Positions 37,046 to 47,334 of a stretch of DNA of 64,000 nt are shown here, piece by piece (position 1 is the stretch's first letter; each line of letters begins with the position of its first letter). The DNA is from Caldilineaceae bacterium (lineage in GTDB: Bacteria; Chloroflexota; Anaerolineae; Caldilineales; Caldilineaceae): NCBI GenBank assembly GCA_020634815.1, contig JACKBA010000008.1:1-64000 (forward strand), given 5' to 3'. The notes below the pieces were generated by a model, which saw only the letters and a program-made list of their open reading frames with translations, was not told the origin of the DNA and did not search any database. The translations under genes and the position numbers were made by a program.

Positions 37046-37654
37046 CTACTCTGTTTGCATGGATGCGGGCGCGCCGTCGAGCCGGGCGCTGCGCCGCAGA
37101 AGATAGATCCAGCCGGCCAGCATGGCAATGATGGCCACCGTATAGCCAAAACCGACGGCCTGCGCCTGCGGCGTGTTCGCCATGGCGGCAGCCGTCGCAA
37201 CGACTGAATCAAGCCAAAGATTCATCGACGTGTAGGCGAGGGTCAGCGCGCGCATCTGCTCGCCAATCCACTGCCCTTGCGTCAGAAATACGAACGCGCC
37301 CATGCCCGCCGTACCGGCAAAGACGATGGCGCCGGCCACAACGGCAAGTGCTGTGGTCAGCAACACGACGCGCCGCTGGCGCTCCTGCTCGTAGTGCGCC
37401 AGGTGCGTCTCAAAGCGCCCGACAAAGCCGGACGAGGGCGCAACCGCCGGTGTCATGTCCAGCTCGCCGTCGATGAACTGCCAGGCCGCCCACTCGCCGG
37501 CCAGCGACGGGTATTCCGCCAGCAGCACATCGAAGCGGGCGCGATCTTCGTCGTCCAGCAATTCATCCAGCGCCAGCGACATGAGCCAGTCGAATTCGGC
37601 CAGCGTCGCCGCATCGGGCTGGGATACCGTTGTCTCAATCATGCGTTCATTCAT
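37046..37654 (-). CDS. Anti-sigma factor (zf-HC2-like N-terminus, one to two TM helices)
   Basis: A 202-residue protein. Its N-terminal part (AEFDWLMSLALDELLDDEDR, then FDVLLAEYPSLAGEW) resembles the helical sigma-binding domain of anti-sigma factors; the zinc His/Cys motif of classical ZAS proteins is not evident. Hydrophobic helices follow at about 95-125 (VLLTTALAVVAGAIVFAG) and about 170-195 (FGYTVAIIAMLAGWIYLL). The start at 37654 is chosen because GAGGT lies 6 nt upstream. It is 43 nt after the sigma gene and probably holds the sigma factor at the membrane. Confidence 0.7.
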   Translation of the reverse strand: MNERMIETTVSQPDAATLAEFDWLMSLALDELLDDEDRARFDVLLAEYPSLAGEWAAWQFIDGELDMTPAVAPSSGFVGRFETHLAHYEQERQRRVVLLTTALAVVAGAIVFAGTAGMGAFVFLTQGQWIGEQMRALTLAYTSMNLWLDSVVATAAAMANTPQAQAVGFGYTVAIIAMLAGWIYLLRRSARLDGAPASMQTE

Positions 37655-37697
37655 CATCCTACCTCGTCCATCCACGTTGAGGGCTTGGACTGAAACC

Positions 37698-38351
37698 TCA
37701 CCACGATGCGAGCGCCAGGCGCAGCATCGTCGGCTGCGGTCGATCGTCGGCCGTGCGACGTGCCTTGGCCGTGGCCGGCTGGGCCGGCGGCGGCGGGGCG
37801 GCGGCCTCCCGCTCCTGGTAGATGGCCGCCAACTGCTGGCGTGCCCGGAAGAGCCGGCTCTTGATTGCGGCGACCGTCACATCCATGGTCTCGGCAATCT
37901 CCTCGTAGCTCATATCTTCCCAGTAGCGTAGCACGAGCGGCGTGCGATATTCCGGCGCCAACTGCTCCAGCATGGCCTGCACTTCGAGCCGCTCCTCCTT
38001 GTCGAGCGCCTTGCGCTCCGGTCGCGGATCATCGCCTTCCAGGTTCTGCAAAACCGGGTTGTCGTCGATGGAGACATGCGTCACCCGTCGTTTACGCAGC
38101 CGGTCGATGCAGTGGTGGTTGGCGATGGAAAAGAGCCACGTCGAGAACTTCTGGTCCGGGTCGTACTGGCCGAGCCGGGTATAGGCGCGCAAGAATGCTT
38201 CCTGCGCGGCGTCCTCGGCCTCTTCCACGTTCCCCAACATGCGATACGTCAAATTAAAGACCGGGCGCTGATATGCTTCGACCAGCCGGCTGAACGCTTT
38301 TCGATCGCCCCGCCGGGCTTCCTCCACCCAGGTCAACTCCTGTTCGTTCAT
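37698..38351 (-). CDS. ECF-type RNA polymerase sigma factor
   Basis: A 217-residue ECF sigma factor. Region 2 includes FSRLVEAYQRPVFNLTYRML and VEEAEDAAQEAFLRAYTRLG, with the core -10 recognition YDPDQKFSTWLFSIANHHCI. Region 4 includes LEQLAPEYRTPLVLRYWEDM and the helix-turn-helix SYEEIAETMDVTVAAIKSRL. A Pro/Ala tail of about 40 residues follows. Its own upstream region carries a TGAAAC-N16-CGTA pair, so it probably drives its own operon. The operon also includes an anti-sigma factor and a bactofilin-like envelope protein, which suggests an envelope stress regulon. Confidence 0.92.
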   Translation of the reverse strand: MNEQELTWVEEARRGDRKAFSRLVEAYQRPVFNLTYRMLGNVEEAEDAAQEAFLRAYTRLGQYDPDQKFSTWLFSIANHHCIDRLRKRRVTHVSIDDNPVLQNLEGDDPRPERKALDKEERLEVQAMLEQLAPEYRTPLVLRYWEDMSYEEIAETMDVTVAAIKSRLFRARQQLAAIYQEREAAAPPPPAQPATAKARRTADDRPQPTMLRLALASW

Positions 38352-38406
38352 GACCTCAAATCCCGATTCTCTCTGTCAGACCGGTCATGCTGACCCGGCC
38401 CATGCG

Positions 38407-38446
38407 CTGTCAATTGACAGTACGCAGGCCGTTCGCAAAAGTTTCA
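38407..38446 (-). promoter_or_regulatory. SigW-like ECF promoter and palindrome upstream of the sigma gene
   Basis: On the minus strand TGAAAC (38446-38441) is followed after exactly 16 nt by CGTA (38424-38421), the pattern known for Bacillus SigW-type promoters (TGAAAC, 16-17 nt, CGTA). A perfect 14-bp palindrome CTGTCAATTGACAG (38407-38420) overlaps the expected transcription start. The sigma gene starts about 55 nt further on. Confidence 0.7.
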
Positions 38447-38468
38447 CGTCAGGTATCGCCGCAAGGTT

Positions 38469-38498
38469 TTGTAGCTCATCTCTGGCGTGCAGTATAAT
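38469..38498 (+). promoter_or_regulatory. Candidate promoter of the chelatase operon
   Basis: TTGTAG (38469-38474) and a perfect TATAAT (38493-38498) are separated by 18 bp. Transcription would start near 38505, giving a leader of about 120 nt that includes the hairpin at 38527-38556. Confidence 0.45.
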
Positions 38499-38526
38499 AG
38501 CAACCATTCTGAGAATAGCAATAGGC

Positions 38527-38556
38527 GACAGGGGCGAAGAGGGCTTCGCCCCTGTC
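38527..38556 (+). promoter_or_regulatory. 13-bp hairpin in the leader of the chelatase I gene
   Basis: GACAGGGGCGAAG (38527-38539) pairs perfectly with CTTCGCCCCTGTC (38544-38556) around an AGGG tetraloop. It sits 71 nt before the start codon with no T-run. It could be a transcript-stabilising or attenuation element, but a terminator for nothing nearby. Confidence 0.6.
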
Positions 38557-38627
38557 ATCGTAGAGCAGCCGGCGGTTCGTTGAGCATTCACTGGGCCGAC
38601 AGGGCGCAGGACGCAAAGGAAGTATCC

Positions 38628-39730
38628 ATGCGACAGACATATCCGTTTTCAGCCATTGTCGGTCAGGAGCGCATGAAGCGCGCGCTGATCTTGAATGCCA
38701 TCAACCCGCAGATCGGCGGCGTGTTGATCCGCGGCGAGCGCGGCACGGCCAAATCCACCGCCGCCCGCGCGCTGGCGGCCCTGCTGCCCGAGCTCGAGGT
38801 CGTACAGGCTTGTCGCTTCAACTGCGACCCGCACCGCCCCGACCTCTTCTGCGACGAGTGCCGCGAGCGCCTGCAAGTAAGCGGCCCGCTGCCGGTCGCC
38901 TATCTCAACACACCGTTTGTCGACCTGCCGGTGAGCGCCACCGAGGATCGCGTCGTCGGTACGCTGGACATCGAGAAGGCGATCCAGAAGGGAGAACGCC
39001 ACTTCGAGCCGGGCATCCTGGCCGCGGCCAACCGCGGCGTGCTTTATGTCGACGAGGTGAACTTGCTGGACGACCACGTGGTCGACCTGCTGCTTGACAG
39101 CGCGGCCATGGGCGTCAACGTGGTCGAACGCGAGGGCATCAGCTTCCAGCACCCGGCGCGCTTCGTGCTCGTCGGCTCCATGAACCCGGAGGAAGGCGAC
39201 CTGCGCCCGCAGTTGCTTGACCGCTTCGCCCATGCTGTGGACGTGGTCGGCATCACCGAGGCCGGCCAGCGCGTCGAGGTGCTGCGCCGCCGCGTCTTCT
39301 TCGAGCAGGATCCGGACGCGTTCGGCGATGCCTACGATGCCACCGAGCAGGAAATGTGCAACCGCATCCTCTCCGCCCGCCAGCGTTATCCGCTGGTGAA
39401 GTACACGGAGAAGGACCTGTACACCATCGCCGCGCTGACCGCCAGCTTCAAGGTCGACGGGCACCGTGCCGACATCGTCATCCTCAAGACGGCGCGCGCC
39501 CAGGCCGCCTACGACGGTCGCTTGCAGATCACCGACAAGGACATCCTGCTGGCCGCCGAGCTGGCGCTGCCGCACCGCATGAAGAAGCAGCCCTTCCAGG
39601 AGACGGCGCTCAACCCCGACCAGTTGCAGGCCAACATGCGCCAGGCACGCGCCGAGGCCGAGCAGGCCGTCACCGACGACGAGCAGCAGCAGGAAGGCGA
39701 AGGCTCGGCCACGGTCGATGAAAAAAAAGC

Positions 39731-39755
<25 letters not shown>
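38628..39755 (+). CDS. Magnesium/cobalt chelatase AAA+ subunit (BchI/ChlI-like)
   Basis: A 375-residue AAA+ ATPase of the chelatase I family, which drives metal insertion into tetrapyrroles with a VWA partner. Walker A is GERGTAKST at 36-44 and Walker B VDEVNLL at 141-147; the arginine-finger region is PEEGDLRPQLLDRF. A CxxC-type insert (CRFNCDPHRPDLFCDECRE) is present. AAAGGA lies 7 nt before ATG 38628. No chlorophyll genes are nearby, so a cobalamin-type cobalt chelatase or another AAA-VWA role is more likely. The end runs through an A8 tract and overlaps the VWA gene by 25 nt. Confidence 0.85.
39720..39731 (+). other. Candidate -1 ribosomal frameshift site (A8 run) joining I and D subunits
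   Basis: In the I frame the codons are GAA AAA AAA GCA, so A AAA AAA is a slippery heptamer. A -1 slip moves reading into the VWA frame (AGC then ATG at 39731) without a stop. The -1 frame has a TGA at 39719-39721 directly before the run, so the fusion window opens exactly at the slippery site. The VWA ATG has no visible ribosome-binding site. Confidence 0.55.
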
Positions 39756-40696
<941 letters not shown>

Positions 40697-40747
40697 GCGT
40701 CCCCGACGCCTGACCGGAGAACGCCAGGAACCGAGCCTTTCCGTACC

Positions 40748-41920
40748 ATGAGCGAACAGACGACACCATCACTACAGGCGCCGATCAAGGGCAGTTGGGA
40801 AGAACTGCTCTTGCGCGCCCAACAGATGATTTCCCAGCAGAATGACGACGCCATCCCGCTGCTCGAGCGCATCATCGATCGGCTGGCTGCGGTGCCGCCG
40901 GCACAACGCCAGGCCGGCCAGCAGCGGCTCGAACAGATCCTGCACGTAGCGACCACCGACCTGATCTTCTATCTGACCTATCGCGATCGCTTCGATGAAG
41001 CCATGGCGGCCATTGACCGCATCGCGCCGGCGGTGGCGGAGGAACGGCGCGTGCATTGGCAGCGTCACCACGCCGCGATCCGTCTACAATCCGGCGCGGT
41101 GGATGAAGGGCTGGCCGACCTCCGCAGCCTTGCCGCTGCCGGCGACATCGACGACTGGGGCGACTTCTTTCTGACCGCGCTGCGCTTCGACCGCCTGGAC
41201 ACGGCTGCCGAGGCGCTGGACCAGGCTGAGCACACGCTCAACCGCATGGTGCAGGCCGGCCTCGGCGACGAGGAAGCCAAGGCCCAGCGCGCACAGATCG
41301 CCTATCTGCGCGCCCGGTACGCATTGGCGACCGACAATGTCGCCGAAAGCCTGGCGTGGACCGAGCACGCGATGGCCAGCGATCGCTTTTTTGCCAATAA
41401 CCCGGCCTTTTTCTACACCCATCTGGTGGAGAACGGGCACTACGCCGAAGCGCTCGGCCTGACCCGCCGCGACCAGGCCAATCCCATCCGCGCCGGTTTT
41501 TGGAGCGGGCTGGCCATGCAGCGCATGGGCCGCAGCGCCGAGGCCGAACGCCAGTGGCGCCAGTTGCTGCGTGCCCCCCTGCCCGAAGACGAGCGGATCG
41601 ATATCTTCGAGTACATTCTCGCCCATTATTATCTCGGCGATCGCGAAGGACGCGGCCTGGCCCTGGCGCTGGACACCATCCGCGAGCAGGATGACGCTGC
41701 ATATGGGCTCTTCTTTCTGGCCGGGCTCGGCTGGGCGCTGCGCGGCGACATGACCGCGGCCCACGCCAACCTGCGCCTGGCGCTCATGCGCAGCAAGGCC
41801 ACGGCCATCGGCCGCCACCTGCCGCGCCAGTGGTGGCCCTTCTGCACGGATCTGGTGCAGCCGTCGCCGCTCCATGCACTCGCCACCTATTTCGGCGTCG
41901 CGCCCGAAGCACAACCTTGA
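40748..41920 (+). CDS. TPR-like protein of unknown function
   Basis: A 390-residue soluble helical protein. Several amphipathic helix pairs recur, such as RFDEAMAAIDRIAPAVAEER, GLADLRSLAAAGDIDDWG, FDRLDTAAEALDQAEHTL and GRSAEAERQWRQLLRAPLPE, in the spacing of tetratricopeptide repeats. There is no signal peptide or enzymatic motif. It follows the chelatase genes by 51 nt and may share their transcript, so a scaffold role with that AAA+/VWA pair is possible but only inferred. Confidence 0.65.
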   Translation: MSEQTTPSLQAPIKGSWEELLLRAQQMISQQNDDAIPLLERIIDRLAAVPPAQRQAGQQRLEQILHVATTDLIFYLTYRDRFDEAMAAIDRIAPAVAEERRVHWQRHHAAIRLQSGAVDEGLADLRSLAAAGDIDDWGDFFLTALRFDRLDTAAEALDQAEHTLNRMVQAGLGDEEAKAQRAQIAYLRARYALATDNVAESLAWTEHAMASDRFFANNPAFFYTHLVENGHYAEALGLTRRDQANPIRAGFWSGLAMQRMGRSAEAERQWRQLLRAPLPEDERIDIFEYILAHYYLGDREGRGLALALDTIREQDDAAYGLFFLAGLGWALRGDMTAAHANLRLALMRSKATAIGRHLPRQWWPFCTDLVQPSPLHALATYFGVAPEAQP

Positions 41921-41940
41921 CGCATCAGAAACGGAACACC

Positions 41941-42747
41941 ATGAACGACGTCATTCGCTACAGCGGGATGCTGGACAAGGCCGAGCGCGATGAATTCACG
42001 ACCTTCGCCCGCGAACTGGCGGACGTCAGCGCAGCGGTGATCCGGCCCTACTTCCGCACCGGCTACCAAGTGGAGATCAAGGCCGATGCCTCGCCGGTAA
42101 CCATCGCTGACCGCCGCGCCGAGGAGGTCATGCGCGAGCTGATCATGGCGCGCTACCCCGCGCACGGCATCCTGGGCGAGGAGTTTGGCAGCCATCAGCC
42201 CGATGCACGCTATCGCTGGGTGCTCGACCCCATCGACGGCACCAAGGCATTCGTCACCGGCACCTACCTGTTTGGCACGCTGATTGCGCTGGTCAAGGAT
42301 GGCCGGCCGGCGCTTGGCGTCATCAGCCAGCCCATCATCGGCGATTTCCTGCTCGGGACGCTCGACGGCGCCTGGCTCAACGGACTGCCGGTTTCCGTGA
42401 GCCCCTGCGACCGCGTCGAGGATGCCATTTTGCTGAGCACCGAACACTGGAATGTCTTCAATCATCAGGACGGACCGGCCTACGAGTCGCTGACGCGCCG
42501 CGTGAAGCGGTACAACAACTGGGGCGACTGCCACGGCTATCACCTGGTGGCAACCGGCGGCGCGCACATCATGATGGACCCGATCATGAACGAGTGGGAT
42601 TTGATGGCGCTCATCCCCATCATCGAGGGCGCGGGCGGGCGCATCACCGACTGGCAGGGCAGCGACCCGGTCGGCAGCCTCAGCAGCGTCGCCACCAACG
42701 GCGTCCTGCACGACGAGGTCATCCGTGCGCTGAACGGCATTTCCTGA
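41941..42747 (+). CDS. Inositol monophosphatase-family protein, HisN-like
   Basis: A 268-residue metal-dependent phosphatase. Metal-binding motifs are GEEFG at 79-83 and LDPIDGT at 95-101, followed by KAFVTGTYLFGTLIAL, a pattern I associate with histidinol-phosphatases (HisN) rather than inositol phosphatases. The C-terminal MNEWDLMALIPIIEGAGG carries the third metal site Asp. It probably hydrolyses histidinol phosphate in histidine synthesis, but other sugar or inositol phosphates are possible. ATG 41941 is 20 nt after the TPR gene. Confidence 0.85.
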   Translation: MNDVIRYSGMLDKAERDEFTTFARELADVSAAVIRPYFRTGYQVEIKADASPVTIADRRAEEVMRELIMARYPAHGILGEEFGSHQPDARYRWVLDPIDGTKAFVTGTYLFGTLIALVKDGRPALGVISQPIIGDFLLGTLDGAWLNGLPVSVSPCDRVEDAILLSTEHWNVFNHQDGPAYESLTRRVKRYNNWGDCHGYHLVATGGAHIMMDPIMNEWDLMALIPIIEGAGGRITDWQGSDPVGSLSSVATNGVLHDEVIRALNGIS

Positions 42748-42870
42748 CACCTGGGCGAACGCCGTCCGCGCGGTTTGCTTCCTTCCGTCATTGCTGCCAC
42801 AATCTGTACACCGATCAAGCCAACGGCGCCGCGGCCACGTGCCGGCGCCTGCCTGTCACAGGGGGATAGC

Positions 42871-43869
42871 ATGACAGCGACTTTCGACGCGCTCTGGATT
42901 GAAGAGCAGCCTGACGGATCTTTCGCACGGTCCATCGTGCAGCGTTCGACAGATGAGTTGCCGGCGGGCGACGTGCTGATACGCGTGCACTACTCGTCGC
43001 TCAACTACAAGGACGCGCTCTCGGCTTCCGGCAACCGCGGCGTTACGCGCAAGTATCCGCACACGCCCGGCATCGACGCGGCCGGCACCGTGGTCGACAG
43101 CGCGGTCGATGCGTTCCGCCCGGGCGACGAAGTCATCGTCATCGGCTACGACCTGGGGATGAACACGGCCGGCGGCTTTGGCGGCTACATCCGCGTACCG
43201 GCGGGCTGGGTGGTGGCACGCCCGGCCGGGCTGACGTTGCGCAAGGCGATGATCCTGGGCACGGCCGGCTTCACGGCCGCGCAGTGCGTGGCCGCGCTGG
43301 TCGATCACGGCGTGACGCCGGAGCGCGGCGAGGTGCTCGTTACCGGCGCGACGGGCGGCGTGGGCAGCATGGCCGTGGCGCTGCTCGGCCAGCTTGGCTA
43401 CACGGTGGCAGCGGCGACGGGCAAGCGCGACGAGGTGGATTTCCTGCACGGGCTGGGTGCGCGCATTGTGCTCGATCGCGCGGAGGTGGACGACCAGTCG
43501 GGCAAGGTGATGCTGCGCGAGCGCTGGGCCGGCGTCGTCGACACCGTGGGCGGCAACATCCTGGCCAGCACCATCAAGGCCACGCGCTACGGCGGTTCGG
43601 TGGCAGCATGCGGTATGGTCGCATCGGGGGCGCTGGAACTTACGGTCTTCCCCTTTATCCTGCGCGGGGTCAAGCTGCTTGGCGTCGACTCGGTCAACGT
43701 GTCCATCGAGGAGCGACGCGCGATGTGGGAGCGCCTGGCCGGTGCCTGGAAGCCGGCGCGGCTCGACCAGATGGCGCGCGAGGTCACGCTGGCCGCCCTG
43801 GACGCCGAGATCGAGGCGATTCTGCTCGGGCAACAGCGCGGCCGCGTGGTTGTGGCGCACGCCGGCTAG
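42871..43869 (+). CDS. AcuI/YhdH-like acryloyl-CoA or quinone reductase (MDR family)
   Basis: A 332-residue zinc-free medium-chain dehydrogenase/reductase. The N-terminal GroES-like domain has SLNYKDALSASG and YPHTPGIDAAGTV; the Rossmann motif is VTGATGGVGSMAVALL, and the C-terminal segment LLGVDSVNVS is typical of the AcuI/YhdH (acrylyl-CoA reductase) subgroup. It reduces a conjugated thioester or quinone with NADPH. The start ATG 42871 follows a GGGGGAT purine run. No dimethylsulfoniopropionate genes are nearby, so the substrate is not established. Confidence 0.85.
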   Translation: MTATFDALWIEEQPDGSFARSIVQRSTDELPAGDVLIRVHYSSLNYKDALSASGNRGVTRKYPHTPGIDAAGTVVDSAVDAFRPGDEVIVIGYDLGMNTAGGFGGYIRVPAGWVVARPAGLTLRKAMILGTAGFTAAQCVAALVDHGVTPERGEVLVTGATGGVGSMAVALLGQLGYTVAAATGKRDEVDFLHGLGARIVLDRAEVDDQSGKVMLRERWAGVVDTVGGNILASTIKATRYGGSVAACGMVASGALELTVFPFILRGVKLLGVDSVNVSIEERRAMWERLAGAWKPARLDQMAREVTLAALDAEIEAILLGQQRGRVVVAHAG

Positions 43870-43921
43870 GCACCATGCGCGGGATGGCGGCGAGGATCAT
43901 TGAGCGAGGAGGAGGTCAACG

Positions 43922-45349
43922 ATGCGCGTACTGGTAACCGGGGCGACGGGCTATGTGGGCGGGCGGCTCATCCCGCGCCTGTTGGAGCGCGGCCATGCCG
44001 TGCGTGTCCTCGTGCGCGACCCGCGGCGCATCGGCGGCCGGCCCTGGGCGGATGAGGTCGAGGTCGTCACCGGCAACCTGTTGGATGCGCGGTCGATTCA
44101 GCGCGCGCTCGACGGCGTCGATGCCGCCTATTACCTGGTGCACTCCATGGGGGCCACGGGCGATTTTGCCGAACTCGACCGCAAGGCGGCCACGATCTTC
44201 GCCACCCAGGCGCATACGCTCGACCACGTGATCTATCTCGGCGGGCTGCTGCCGCAGGGGGCCAATGTATCGGCGCATCTCAACAGCCGCGCCGAAGTGG
44301 GTGCGATCCTGCGCGGCTACTGCAAGGTCACCGAGTTCCGCGCCGGCCCGGTCATCGGCTCCGGCTCGGCGTCGTTCGAGATGGTGCGCTACCTGACCGA
44401 ACGCCTTCCCATCATGGTGGCGCCGCGCTGGATTCTGAACGAAGTCCAGCCGGTGGCGATCCGCGACGTGTTGAGCTACCTCATTGCGGCGCTGGAGCGC
44501 GGCCCGCTGGGCGTCGTCGACATCGGTAGCGACCGGCTCACCTTCAAGCAGATGATGCAGGAGTACGCCGCGGTGCGCGGGCTGCACCGCATCATCATCC
44601 CCGTGCCGGTGCCTGCCTCCCTGTCGCTGATTGGCGCCAGTTGGGTGGGGCTGGTGACGCCGATTCCCAATGACCTGGCCGTGCCGCTGGTGGAAGGGGT
44701 CGTCAACCCGCTGGTGGCGGACACAACGCTCGCCCGCGTTGCGTTCCCGGAGATCGAGCCGATCAACTACCGGCAGGCGGTGGAACTCGCAATCAAGCGC
44801 ATCAGCAGCGGCGACGTGGAGACGCGCTGGAGCGGCGCGCTGGGTAGTGCCGTCACCTACGAGCTGACCGACAAGGAAGGCATGGCGCAGGAGGTGCGCA
44901 GCATCTACACCGAGCTACCGGCCGAGGCGCTCTTCAAGAGCTTCAGCAGCATCGGCGGCGAGCGCGGCTGGTTGACGTGGGAGTGGGCGTGGGAGATCCG
45001 CGGGCTGATGGACAAGGCCGTGGGCGGGCCGGGCCTGCGCCGCAGCCGCCGCGACCCCATCGAGATCCTCCCGGGCGAGGCGCTGGACTTCTGGCGCGTC
45101 GAAGTGGTGGATCCGCCGCACCTGCTGCGCCTGCGCGCCGAAATGAAGGTGCCGGGCCGCGCCTGGCTTCAGTGGGAGACGGTGCCGGAGGGCAGCGGCA
45201 CGCGCCTCGTGCAGACCGCGCTCTTCACGCCGACCGGCTTTCTGGGCACGCTTTACTGGTACTCGCTCTACCCGATCCACAAGGTCATTTTCAGCGCGAT
45301 GATCCGCGCCATCGCGCGCGATGCGCTTTACATGAATCCCTGCCCGTGA
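43922..45349 (+). CDS. SDR/epimerase-like protein with C-terminal DUF2867
   Basis: A 475-residue protein of the SDR-DUF2867 type. The nucleotide-binding motif is TGATGYVGG at the N-terminus with LVRDPRRIGG on the second strand. An epimerase-like core continues through GVVDIGSDRLTFKQMM. The C-terminal 190 residues form the DUF2867 (SRPBCC-like) domain (DFWRVEVVDPPHLLRLRAEM, YWYSLYPIHKVIFSAMIRAI). It probably acts on a hydrophobic or NADP-linked substrate. GAGGAGG lies 6 nt before ATG 43922. Confidence 0.85.
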   Translation: MRVLVTGATGYVGGRLIPRLLERGHAVRVLVRDPRRIGGRPWADEVEVVTGNLLDARSIQRALDGVDAAYYLVHSMGATGDFAELDRKAATIFATQAHTLDHVIYLGGLLPQGANVSAHLNSRAEVGAILRGYCKVTEFRAGPVIGSGSASFEMVRYLTERLPIMVAPRWILNEVQPVAIRDVLSYLIAALERGPLGVVDIGSDRLTFKQMMQEYAAVRGLHRIIIPVPVPASLSLIGASWVGLVTPIPNDLAVPLVEGVVNPLVADTTLARVAFPEIEPINYRQAVELAIKRISSGDVETRWSGALGSAVTYELTDKEGMAQEVRSIYTELPAEALFKSFSSIGGERGWLTWEWAWEIRGLMDKAVGGPGLRRSRRDPIEILPGEALDFWRVEVVDPPHLLRLRAEMKVPGRAWLQWETVPEGSGTRLVQTALFTPTGFLGTLYWYSLYPIHKVIFSAMIRAIARDALYMNPCP

Positions 45350-45371
45350 GGCTGCGGGTATACGCACTGCC

Positions 45372-47327
45372 ATGACATACGAACGATTTGAATGGCTCGA
45401 GATCCCCGACGAGCGCACGCAGCAGAAAAAGAAGACCTCCGGGCCGGAAGAAGCGCTCATCGGGAAGCGCTGCCCAGAGTGCGGCTGGTTGGATGAGGAG
45501 ACGGCGACGCGCTGTTTTCGCTGCGGCTATCGCTACAACATCGACCACGCCATGGCCGAGCGCATCGGCCAGCTTGGCGTGACGCTGCCGCCGCGCGTCA
45601 TCGAGGCCGACCAGAACCTGGAGAACTTCTTTCGCACGCACGGACGCGCGCGCCAACCCGTGACGCTGCCGCACTACCAGCTTCGCTTGCAGGCCGAGGC
45701 GCTGCGCCTGAGCCGCGGCTTCGACCGCCTCATCTGCCTGGACGAGATCGCCGTCGAGCACTACGAGCACCAGTTGGAGGCCTCGCTGCGCGCGCTGCGC
45801 GAGATGCGCGGGCGGGCGCTGCTGGCCGACGAAGTGGGGCTGGGCAAGACGATCGAAGCCGGCATCATCATGAAGGAACTCGTCCAGCGCGGGCTGGTGC
45901 GGTCGGTGCTGGTGCTGACGCCGGCCTCGCTGACCGAGCAGTGGCGCGAGGAATTGCTCAACAAGTTCCACGAAGCGTTCACGGTCATGGAGCAGCCGGC
46001 CGAATGGGAAGCAGTCAATGAGGCGGCCGGCGGGCGCTGGATCGTGAGCCTCGACCGCGCCAAGCTGGCGCGCCATCGCGACACGATCCTGGCGCGCGAG
46101 TACGACCTGCTCATCGTGGACGAGGCGCACAAGCTCAAGAATCGCAGCACGCAGGCGTGGCAGTTCGTCAACCAGGTGCGCAAGCGCTATGTGCTCATGC
46201 TCACGGCGACGCCGGTGCAGAACGACCTGATGGAGCTTTACAGCCTGATCACGATCCTGGCGCCGGGGCAGCTTGGCACGGTGCGCGCGTTCCGGCGTCA
46301 CTTCCTCGATACCTACGACGCACGCCAGCCGCGCAACGCCTCGTCCCTGCGGCGGCTGCTCAACGACGTCATGATCCGCAACCGGCGCAGCAAGGTCAAC
46401 ATCCAGTTCCCGCGCCGCCGCGCCGCCATCTACCACCTGGAGTTGAGCGAAGCCGAGTGGACGCTCTACCGCGCGGTGACCGAGTACATCCGCCGGCGCT
46501 TCAACGACACCGACAGCACCAAGCACCTGCGTCTGACGCTCCTGACCTTGCAGAAGGAACTCAGCAGCAGCCCGCAGGCGCTGGCCGCCACGCTGCGCAA
46601 GATGCTGGCCGATCGCAGCCACGGGCCGCGCGTGCACGAGGAGCTGGAGAATTTCCTGGCCCTGGCCGGCACGATTCCGCAGAGCCGCAAGCTGACGGCG
46701 GTGCACGAGATCCTCGACCGCTTCCCGGGTAAATTCCTCATCTTCACCGAGTATCGCCAGACGCAGGAGAGCATCCTGGAGGCGTTGGCGGCGCGCGGCA
46801 TCGTGGCGGTGAGCTTTCACGGCGGGCTGGACATCCGGCAGAAGGAGCTGGCCGTGCAACGCTTCCGCGAGGAGCCGGACGTGCGCGTGCTGGTGAGCAC
46901 GGAAAGCGGGGCCGAGGGGCGCAACCTCCAGTTCTGCCACCAGTTGATCAACTACGACCTGCCCTGGAACCCCATGCGCGTCGAGCAGCGCATCGGCCGG
47001 CTGCACCGGCTGGGCCAGGCGCACGACGTCACCATCTTCAACCTGAGCTGCAACGAGACCATCGAGGCGCACGTGCTCGACCTGCTGGCACGCAAGATTC
47101 GCATGTTCGAGCTTGTCATCGGCGAACTGGACATGATCCTGGGCAATGTCGACGGCGCCAAGTCCTTCGAGGATCTGCTGCGCGAGGCGTGGGAGGCGGC
47201 GGGCAGCGAGGAGGATCTGCGCCAGCGCATCGACCGGCTGGGCGACGTGCTGGTGCACGCACGGCGCGACTACGACCGCGTGCGCGAGGCCAACGAGTTG
47301 CTGGATTGGGCGCTGGACGGCCAGTAG
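45372..47327 (+). CDS. SNF2/RapA-like DEAH helicase with N-terminal zinc ribbon
   Basis: A 651-residue superfamily 2 ATPase. A zinc ribbon with Cys34, Cys37, Cys48 and Cys51 opens the protein. Walker A is GLGKT at 156-160 (motif ADEVGLGKTIEAG), the DEAH box is at 250-253, and motif III is MLTATPVQND. The C-terminal helicase domain has FTEYRQTQESILEAL, VLVSTESGAEGRNLQFC and RIGRLHRLGQ. Homologues act as RNA polymerase recycling factors (RapA) or in restriction/defence (DISARM-like) systems. No methylase or nuclease partner lies beside it, so a housekeeping chromatin or transcription role is preferred. Confidence 0.88.
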   Translation: MTYERFEWLEIPDERTQQKKKTSGPEEALIGKRCPECGWLDEETATRCFRCGYRYNIDHAMAERIGQLGVTLPPRVIEADQNLENFFRTHGRARQPVTLPHYQLRLQAEALRLSRGFDRLICLDEIAVEHYEHQLEASLRALREMRGRALLADEVGLGKTIEAGIIMKELVQRGLVRSVLVLTPASLTEQWREELLNKFHEAFTVMEQPAEWEAVNEAAGGRWIVSLDRAKLARHRDTILAREYDLLIVDEAHKLKNRSTQAWQFVNQVRKRYVLMLTATPVQNDLMELYSLITILAPGQLGTVRAFRRHFLDTYDARQPRNASSLRRLLNDVMIRNRRSKVNIQFPRRRAAIYHLELSEAEWTLYRAVTEYIRRRFNDTDSTKHLRLTLLTLQKELSSSPQALAATLRKMLADRSHGPRVHEELENFLALAGTIPQSRKLTAVHEILDRFPGKFLIFTEYRQTQESILEALAARGIVAVSFHGGLDIRQKELAVQRFREEPDVRVLVSTESGAEGRNLQFCHQLINYDLPWNPMRVEQRIGRLHRLGQAHDVTIFNLSCNETIEAHVLDLLARKIRMFELVIGELDMILGNVDGAKSFEDLLREAWEAAGSEEDLRQRIDRLGDVLVHARRDYDRVREANELLDWALDGQ

Positions 47328-47334
47328 GCGAGTT

